Made by a program: the position numbers and the translations under genes
In this document: positions 13,630 to 18,986 of the stretch, one piece after another
Numbering within the stretch: the first letter of the stretch is position 1
How the letters are laid out: every line of letters begins with the position of its first letter
Notes under the pieces: generated by a model
Seen by the model: the letters and a program-made list of their open reading frames with translations, nothing else
Databases searched by the model: none
Told to the model about the DNA's origin: nothing
DNA from: JALYXS01 sp051003795
GTDB taxonomy: Bacteria; Acidobacteriota; Terriglobia; Bryobacterales; Bryobacteraceae
DNA length: 18,986 nucleotides
Assembly: GCA_051003795.1 (NCBI GenBank)
Contig: JBPCKZ010000158.1
Span: 1-18,986 of the forward strand
Direction of reading: 5' to 3'

Positions 13630-15687
13630 TTAACGGACCGCGATTACAACCGATGGCGCGAACTGACTGACATAGTTGCCGACGTAAACGGTAACCGGTA
13701 CCGAATCTCCGATTGCCGTATTTTGCGGAATTTGGATATTCACCTGAGTAACACCTGCAATCAGGCCGGGAGCTTGCCCTGCGAATAGGACTGAGGCTAT
13801 TGAAGTGCCGATTCTTGCGCCGACGCCTGCAATTGGTATCGGAAAAGGAGGACTGAGCGGCCCGAGAGAGCCCTCGCTAAGGAACGGATTCAGAATGCCG
13901 GTACCGGTCATATAGAGGGATATGATCGAACCGAGCTGGGCGGGATTTGACGGGGAGTTCGGCGTTCCATCCTGGTTTACGGCCGCGGCCTGTCCGCGGC
14001 CGGTCCCATCGCTGGTGAAGATGCCAGGCGCCGCAATCGCAACCGGCAGTTTCAAAAGCCCGATCGTTTCTCCCGCTTCAACATCGACAAACGTAGTCGT
14101 CTGCCCGGTAACCGCGAACGGGACTACTGCATTGATCTGGCAGTTGGAGGCGTATATGATCGGGGCTTGAATACCGTCGAACAGCACCGAGGGCTGAGAT
14201 CCGAATCCGTTGCCGAAGAACATCACGATCTCTCCGGGCGCTATGTTTCCGGCAAGGGAATTCGAGGCGGCATTAACTATGGAGAAGATCTCCGGGCCGG
14301 CCGGTTGGGAGAAATCCACCTTCGCCACGGCAGCATCCGAATCACCGCCGCCATATTGAGTCTGAAATGCGTGCGGGGTGGAGAAGAACACCAGTGGCGC
14401 CTGACCGGCTGAATATAGGGCGCCGTTGCCGTCGAGCGCCAAGTACCCTCCCACCGGCGCCGTAGCGACGATTGCCGATCCGGTTGCGTTTAACACGGAA
14501 ATCGCGGGACGCTGCGTACAGGGTAGCGCGGCTCCGCTGGAAATTACGGCATTCACAAATGCCTCGCCGCTTCCGTCAACGACAATGGCCCGTGCAATCT
14601 GGTTGGGACCACCGATGAAAGTCGAGTATACGAGTTTCCCCGTAGAATCGAACTTCACCACAAACGCGTCTCCGTTCAGACGCGGCATTTCGCTCCCACC
14701 ACCAATAAAGACGGGCTGCAAGGTTCCAGGCGTCGTTGGAAAATCGGGAGACGTGGTGCTTCCAGCTACATAGGCCGCCCCGCTGCTATCGACCGCCACG
14801 CCGAACGCCGCATCCGGCGCGCTTCCGCCCAAGTAAGTGGAATAGAGCAGCTTGCCCCCGGTTGGATCGAGCTTCGCAACGAACGCGTCGCCGTAACGGA
14901 GCGGACCCAAATCCACCTCGCCGTGAAGCGCGGTCTGGACGGCGCCGGATGTGGTCGGAAAATCCGGTGAAACGGTCTCTCCCACGACCCAGGCACTCCC
15001 AGTTTTGTCGATAGCGATCGCGTGCGCGTCGTCCGGACCAGAGCCGCCCAGAAAGGTTGCCCAGGAAACCGCGCCCGATGTTCCGAGTTTCATTGCAAAC
15101 GCGTCCGAACACGGTACCTGCAACATCTGCACCCCAGCACGCGCCCGGCAGGTTCCCGCCGCGATCTGCCGTTGATAAGCGCCGGGCGTAGCGGTAAAAT
15201 CCGGACCGGCGAAACCGGCGAGGTAAACATTTCCCGCGGTATCCACGGCCATCGATTCGGGCAGAGCTGCGATGGGCGTGGTGTAGAGAATCTTCTGGCC
15301 GGAGGGGTCCAGCTTCATGACGATGAAGCCGGAACGCTGCAGTGCGAGATACATGTTCCCGCTGCCGTCCAGTCCGAAAGCGAGCGCCCGCGAATTCGCC
15401 ACGCAGATAGAAAAGACAATGCCAGTCCCGATCGGATTGAATTTCGTCACGAAGGCGCAACTGTTGTTTTTGGAGGGCGTTCCCAGAGCAAGCGATGTGA
15501 GCGGAAAATCCGGTGAATTGGTCGTGCCCGCGACATAAGCGGACCCAGCGGCATCGACCGCGAGACCAGCCGCGATATCCGCGTACGATCCGCCTAGATA
15601 AGAAACGTAATCCGTTCGAGGCGGACTGGTCAACGCCACGCAGGCAACCGCCAGCACAAGAAGCAGCCCGAATCGTTTAAAGCTCAC
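13630..15687 (-). CDS. Secreted SBBP beta-propeller protein with Solibacter-type C-terminal domain
   Basis: This is a 685-residue protein starting at GTG 15687. MSFKRFGLLLVLAVACVALTS is a clear leader; Cys16 is not in a canonical lipobox. About residues 26-460 hold SBBP (beta-propeller) repeats such as YVSYLGGSYADIAAGLAVD, WATFLGGSGPDDAHAIAID and YSTYLGGSAPDAAFGVAVD, each followed by a turn like SPDFPTTPG. From about 468 (IFSIVNAASNS) to the end is the TIGR03437-type domain expanded in Solibacter, with APGEIVMFFGNGFG and VTQVNIQIPQ. It is presumably extracellular and binding or structural; the ligand is unknown. Its GTG overlaps the stop of the LRR gene (GTGA), indicating coupled translation. 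An open extension upstream to 15771 only reads the LRR gene out of frame. Confidence 0.9.
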   Translation of the reverse strand: MSFKRFGLLLVLAVACVALTSPPRTDYVSYLGGSYADIAAGLAVDAAGSAYVAGTTNSPDFPLTSLALGTPSKNNSCAFVTKFNPIGTGIVFSICVANSRALAFGLDGSGNMYLALQRSGFIVMKLDPSGQKILYTTPIAALPESMAVDTAGNVYLAGFAGPDFTATPGAYQRQIAAGTCRARAGVQMLQVPCSDAFAMKLGTSGAVSWATFLGGSGPDDAHAIAIDKTGSAWVVGETVSPDFPTTSGAVQTALHGEVDLGPLRYGDAFVAKLDPTGGKLLYSTYLGGSAPDAAFGVAVDSSGAAYVAGSTTSPDFPTTPGTLQPVFIGGGSEMPRLNGDAFVVKFDSTGKLVYSTFIGGPNQIARAIVVDGSGEAFVNAVISSGAALPCTQRPAISVLNATGSAIVATAPVGGYLALDGNGALYSAGQAPLVFFSTPHAFQTQYGGGDSDAAVAKVDFSQPAGPEIFSIVNAASNSLAGNIAPGEIVMFFGNGFGSQPSVLFDGIQAPIIYASNCQINAVVPFAVTGQTTTFVDVEAGETIGLLKLPVAIAAPGIFTSDGTGRGQAAAVNQDGTPNSPSNPAQLGSIISLYMTGTGILNPFLSEGSLGPLSPPFPIPIAGVGARIGTSIASVLFAGQAPGLIAGVTQVNIQIPQNTAIGDSVPVTVYVGNYVSQFAPSVVIAVR

Positions 15688-16625
15688 CGCAAAATCCGAC
15701 AGCCGGGTTTGGCCGCGCGCAGCCGCGCGACGCCCGCATCGGTGATCTTGGTATCGTGCAGATCGAGCCACCGCAGATTCGGCAATTGCGCGAGCACGTC
15801 GATCGCTTCGTCGTCGATCTTCGACGCTTTCGCCAGACTCACATTTTCAAGCTTTCGCAACTGCGGCAAAACGGCCAAGCCCTTCGCCGAAAGCTGCGTG
15901 TCTCCGATATCGAGCGACCGCAGCTCGGAGAGCCGCCCGAGTTTCTCGAACCCCGCGTCGCCGATCTTCGTTCCCCTCAAATCCAGGTTGCGCAGTTGCG
16001 TCAGCATTCCGATGGTATCCAAACCGCTGTCCGTGACACTGGCGGCCCACATCCCGGAATCCGTTCTTTGCGCTCCGCTCACATCGAGACTCGTGAGCCC
16101 GGGCACCAACCGCAGCGAGTTCAGGCCGATATCGGAAACTTTGTTTCCACCCACGCTCAACGATTTCAAGTTGGGAAGTGAAGTCAGGTATTCGAACCCT
16201 CCATCGGTAATCAGCGCATAACCGATATCAAGGCTCTCAAGCGAGGTCAGGTTTGTCAGATGCGCGAGACCCGCATCGGTCACCTTGGTCCCGCGGAGGT
16301 TTAGATGCTGAAGGCGTTTCCAATCCTTGATCGCGGAAAGCGCGCCGTCGCCGATCTGCTCGGCGTAATAAAGGTTTAGATCCGTGACATTCTTGAGGCC
16401 CTTGAGCTGCTGGAACCCAAGATCGGTGATGCGCGTGTGGGAAAGATCGAGGCGCGCAAGGTAGGGCATCGACGCGAGCGCTTGCAGGTCCGCGTCGGTG
16501 ATCCACGAAAGGCGGAGGTTGGCTTCGACGACGCGGCCCTGCTTGTCGCGCACGAGATGATCTTCATCGATGCCGCTAGCCGCGAACAGGCTGAAAGCCA
16601 GGAAAAGCGGAATCGCGCGGCGCAT
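15684..16625 (-). CDS. Secreted leucine-rich-repeat protein, single module
   Basis: This 313-residue protein has a signal peptide (MRRAIPLFLAFSLFAASG). A short N-terminal cap (about 20-45) leads into roughly ten LRRs of 23-25 residues with the pattern LxxLDLSxTxITDxGLxxL, for example LARLDLSHTRITDLGFQQL and LRNLDLRGTKIGDAGFEKL. It closes with RAAKPGCRILR, the same Pro-x-Cys-x-(Ile/Val) ending that closes both halves of the upstream LRR protein. A GMWAAS insertion interrupts one repeat near the middle. The architecture suggests an exported binding scaffold; the partner is unknown. It begins 8 nt after the upstream LRR stop and overlaps the SBBP gene by 4 nt. No strong ribosome binding site precedes the ATG. 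Confidence 0.9.
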   Translation of the reverse strand: MRRAIPLFLAFSLFAASGIDEDHLVRDKQGRVVEANLRLSWITDADLQALASMPYLARLDLSHTRITDLGFQQLKGLKNVTDLNLYYAEQIGDGALSAIKDWKRLQHLNLRGTKVTDAGLAHLTNLTSLESLDIGYALITDGGFEYLTSLPNLKSLSVGGNKVSDIGLNSLRLVPGLTSLDVSGAQRTDSGMWAASVTDSGLDTIGMLTQLRNLDLRGTKIGDAGFEKLGRLSELRSLDIGDTQLSAKGLAVLPQLRKLENVSLAKASKIDDEAIDVLAQLPNLRWLDLHDTKITDAGVARLRAAKPGCRILR

Positions 16626-16633
16626 GGGATGGG

Positions 16634-18616
16634 CTAGCTATGCCTCCGGTTCGGCAGCGATGAATCCGGATCGAAAATAATTTCGCACTTCGGGAGAGAG
16701 GCCTTCAATTGCTCGAAGCCTTTTTCCGTCACCAGCGTGTGATACAGATTGAGACGTTTGAGCTGGCTCATCGCGCGCAGGGTCTCGACCCCGGCATCCG
16801 TGAAACCGGCGCTATCGGCGCTCAGGTCGGTAAGCCGCGGCAAACCTTGGCGCAACTCGATCAGGCCCTTGTCCGACACGGTCGTGTAATCGAGATTCAG
16901 CGTTTGAAGCTGCGTCAACTTGGCGAGCGAACCGACGCCCGCATCGCTAACCCGCGTGCGGCGAAGCTCCAGATGTTGAAGGCCGGTCAAAGCCGTCAGG
17001 GATTCGAGGCCCTTGTCGGTGAAGCGCCCATAATTCAGGAGCAGTTCTTTTAGCCCGGTCAGCGGCTGCAAGTTTTTCAAACCGGCGTCGCCGATATCGT
17101 CAGCCGCCAAATCCAAACGCTCGAGCCCGGTAAGCGCTTGCAGTGAAGCCAGCCCTTCATCGGTGATGTTCGTGTAGCTAACGCGTAGCGTGCGGAGCGC
17201 CTTGGCCTCCGCAAGCCGCTTCAGCCCTTCATCGGTCAGAGGCGTCCCGGCCAACTCCAGGTCTTCGACTCCGGTCAGCGCCGCTAATCCTGGGCCGCGC
17301 ACCTGCGTATTGTTCAGCTTCACGACGCGCAAATGCGCCAGACCCTTTAATTTTTCGAGAGATTTGTCGGAGGTGAGCGTCTGGCTGAGATTCAGTTCCT
17401 TCAAGCTCGCCAGCTTGCCCAGATACTGCGCACCCAGCTCGCCGATCTCCGTGGTCTGGAGTTGCAGCTTCTCGATCGATGAGAGGGGCGTCAGATACTC
17501 GATCTGGGCGTCGGTGATCGGCGTTCCATTCAGCGCGACGTCGATGATGCGATCGCCGTCCATCCGCGCTTTGCCGCCCATCTTGACGATCCACTCGGCA
17601 ATGTCTTTCTCTTGCGTACCCGCCGGACGACTCTGGCGTAGGGAGATGCTGGTGCTCTGGGGAGACGAGTCCTGAAAATCGACTTTGCACTTCGGGACCG
17701 CCGCGCGAAACGCATCGACGCCGCCCGCCGTGACATGCGTGTACCGAAGGTCGAGGCTCCTCAGATTCTTCAGCTTCTGTAGCTTTGCCAAACCAACGTT
17801 TCCGATCTCCGTCCTATAGAGATTCAGGTCCGTCAGGCCGGTCATTCCCGCGAGAGCGTCGAGGCCGTCGTCCGTAATGGCGGAGCCGAGAAGATTGAGC
17901 TTCTGAAGTTTAGTGAGACTGTTCAGCGCGCGCAGGCCTGGGTCGCCGATTTTCGTGCCATAGAGATCGAGCGCGATGAGTCCGGTTAGGCCGGCAATCT
18001 CCTTCACGCCATCGTCGGTAATCAGATCGTCGCGCAAAGAGAGACGCGTCAGGCGTGTCATGCCCTTGAGATACTTCAAACCGTCGTCGCGCATCGGCGT
18101 GTCGTTCAGATCGAGCGACCGGAGATTCACGAAAGCCGCAAGGCTGGGCCCTTTGATGTTCGTCTGAGCCAGCCTCATTTCCTGGATCTGCGTGAGGTCT
18201 TTGAGATAGTCGAGACCTTTGTCCTTCACGTTGATGTTAGTCAGGAAGTGGAGGCTGAAATACAGTTTTTCAAGCTTGTGAAGGTTGGCGAGAGGCTTGA
18301 GCTCGTCGTTGGCATCGAGCTTGCTGCCCGCGCCTGGATTGAAGATTGGCCCGGGTAGGAGAAGCTCGCGAAGATTGGCGAGGCCGCCGATTTCTTTCAG
18401 GTCTTTGGGGTCGATACTGGTTCCGATGAGATCGACGCCGGTGACCGTGAAATCGCCGCTGGGCAGTTCGGGAAGCTCGCGAATGGTTTGCGGGCGGCCA
18501 TCGAGAAGCACTCCGCCGCCGTTGCGGACGACCCACTCAGCCGCGGAGCGATCGGATGCTACCGCTGCGGCGGCGAGGGAAAAAACGACGAACGCGGCAG
18601 CAATCGGAAGCTTCAC
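16634..18616 (-). CDS. Secreted leucine-rich-repeat protein, two tandem modules
   Basis: This is a 660-residue protein starting at GTG 18616, supported by the leader MKLPIAAAFVVFSLAAAAVA and by GGAAG 6 nt upstream. The protein is an internal duplication. Module 1 (about 25-312) and module 2 (about 339-646) each begin with an AEW(V/I)V-x-x-GG cap containing DG, continue with LRRs of 23-25 residues (LIALDLYGTKIGDPGLRAL; LERLDLAADDIGDAGLKNL), and end in a Pro-Lys-Cys-(Lys/Glu)-(Val/Ile) cap (307-311; 642-646). A short Ser/Gln-rich linker joins them. A longer frame open to 18946 is rejected because it lacks a leader and family similarity. It heads a three-gene minus-strand unit. Such repeats usually bind proteins; no function can be assigned. 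Confidence 0.88.
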   Translation of the reverse strand: MKLPIAAAFVVFSLAAAAVASDRSAAEWVVRNGGGVLLDGRPQTIRELPELPSGDFTVTGVDLIGTSIDPKDLKEIGGLANLRELLLPGPIFNPGAGSKLDANDELKPLANLHKLEKLYFSLHFLTNINVKDKGLDYLKDLTQIQEMRLAQTNIKGPSLAAFVNLRSLDLNDTPMRDDGLKYLKGMTRLTRLSLRDDLITDDGVKEIAGLTGLIALDLYGTKIGDPGLRALNSLTKLQKLNLLGSAITDDGLDALAGMTGLTDLNLYRTEIGNVGLAKLQKLKNLRSLDLRYTHVTAGGVDAFRAAVPKCKVDFQDSSPQSTSISLRQSRPAGTQEKDIAEWIVKMGGKARMDGDRIIDVALNGTPITDAQIEYLTPLSSIEKLQLQTTEIGELGAQYLGKLASLKELNLSQTLTSDKSLEKLKGLAHLRVVKLNNTQVRGPGLAALTGVEDLELAGTPLTDEGLKRLAEAKALRTLRVSYTNITDEGLASLQALTGLERLDLAADDIGDAGLKNLQPLTGLKELLLNYGRFTDKGLESLTALTGLQHLELRRTRVSDAGVGSLAKLTQLQTLNLDYTTVSDKGLIELRQGLPRLTDLSADSAGFTDAGVETLRAMSQLKRLNLYHTLVTEKGFEQLKASLPKCEIIFDPDSSLPNRRHS

Positions 18617-18622
18617 GGCAGA

Positions 18623-18627
18623 CTTCC
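18623..18627 (-). promoter_or_regulatory. Ribosome binding site fixing the GTG start of the large LRR gene
   Basis: On the minus strand GGAAG stands 6 nt before the GTG at 18616, where a complete signal peptide begins. The only ATG close by (18629-18627) is out of frame. This decides the start against the long upstream extension. Confidence 0.6.
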
Positions 18628-18672
18628 ATTGTACCGCCGAGAGCCTAGAAGGTCCGGCGATTGCGCGACCGT

Positions 18673-18986
18673 TTATCGCCGGGTAACGAGCCAGAATAGC
18701 CATGCGGAGCTGGCCAGAAAACCGAACAGCGCCTGGTATTCGCGGTTCTTCCAGTAGATTTGCGCGTTCCAGCGTGCCGGTCTTATGCCGGGTGCCGGTG
18801 CCGTCCTGAAATGCGGCCACAATGCGGGCACGTTCCGCGCATAATTCGCGTACTCGGGGAATAGGTTCCGCAAATGCTGTTCCTCGAGTTCGATTACCGG
18901 CAAATAGATCAACAGAAAGGCGGCGGCAAAAACCAGCCCTAGCCACGCGCTTCGCCCCGCGACGACCAAACCCGCCGCGACCATGA
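18673..18986 (-). CDS. C-terminal part of an isoprenylcysteine/phospholipid methyltransferase-like membrane protein, cut by the window edge
   Basis: About 104 C-terminal residues are visible. The segment VIELEEQHLRNLFPEYANYARNVPALWP fits the conserved cofactor-binding end of PEMT/ICMT-type methyltransferases (EE-x-x-L near a Phe, then EY-x-x-Y and VP-x-x-x-P). It lies between a hydrophobic segment (LGLVFAAAFLLIYLPV) and a final hydrophobic segment (ALFGFLASSAWLFWLV). The family is usually 180-230 residues, so the visible Met near 18984 is probably internal and the gene continues past the window. Its target (lipid, isoprenoid-like or other) cannot be told. It ends 56 nt before the LRR gene on the same strand and may share its transcript. 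Confidence 0.72.
   Translation of the reverse strand, partial: MVAAGLVVAGRSAWLGLVFAAAFLLIYLPVIELEEQHLRNLFPEYANYARNVPALWPHFRTAPAPGIRPARWNAQIYWKNREYQALFGFLASSAWLFWLVTRR

Noticed and set aside
14736..15540. Recurrent GGAAAATC-type DNA motif in the SBBP gene, considered as a separate repeat element
   Set aside because: It is fully explained by the repeated Ser-Pro-Asp-Phe-Pro turn of the propeller blades.
18617..18946. 110-residue N-terminal extension of the large LRR protein
   Set aside because: It overlaps the methyltransferase-like gene in another frame, has no leader, and the GTG at 18616 has both a signal peptide and a ribosome binding site.

Overview
The window is bacterial, GC-rich and almost fully coding. 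It most likely comes from an Acidobacteriota genome of the Solibacter/Bryobacter type. Two markers point there: a secreted VWFA-related protein of the kind described from acidobacteria (9398-10531), and an SBBP beta-propeller protein ending in the C-terminal domain that is expanded in Solibacter (13630-15687). Leucine-rich-repeat (LRR) proteins and PF12831-type FAD oxidoreductases are also common in that phylum and in Planctomycetes. This assignment rests on recognised protein families, not on a database search.

Layout, left to right. (1) 1-101: a pyrimidine-rich stretch with 39 consecutive C, probably an assembly or sequencing artefact over the end of ilvB. (2) 102-4042, plus strand: ilvN, ilvC and cimA, tightly packed, followed by a secreted GATase-like protein. 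The first three supply branched-chain amino acid steps, and cimA indicates isoleucine made from pyruvate and acetyl-CoA, independent of threonine. (3) 4044-4859, minus strand: a formate/nitrite-type channel, divergent from deoB. The 42-nt gap between the two start codons holds a near-perfect 13-bp direct repeat. (4) 4902-9333, plus strand: deoB and tpiA (central carbon metabolism, ATGA overlap), an exported FAD oxidoreductase starting inside tpiA from a TTG codon with a strong ribosome binding site, and an aldo/keto reductase. (5) 9398-13623, plus strand: the VWFA protein behind a hairpin, then a likely operon of a stand-alone receiver, a NagZ-like GH3 enzyme and a UPF0173 metallo-hydrolase, preceded by a TTGACA promoter candidate. 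(6) 18986-13630, minus strand: the end of a membrane methyltransferase-like protein, then a tight three-gene unit of two exported LRR proteins and the SBBP protein.

The least ordinary part is the minus-strand LRR-LRR-SBBP unit. The large LRR protein is an internal duplication of one module, a third related module is the next gene, and the last gene is coupled by a GTGA overlap. No RNA genes, CRISPR arrays, insertion sequences or clear intrinsic terminators were seen. No interval above 300 nt lacks a gene. Several genes start with GTG or TTG, and many lack a clear Shine-Dalgarno sequence.
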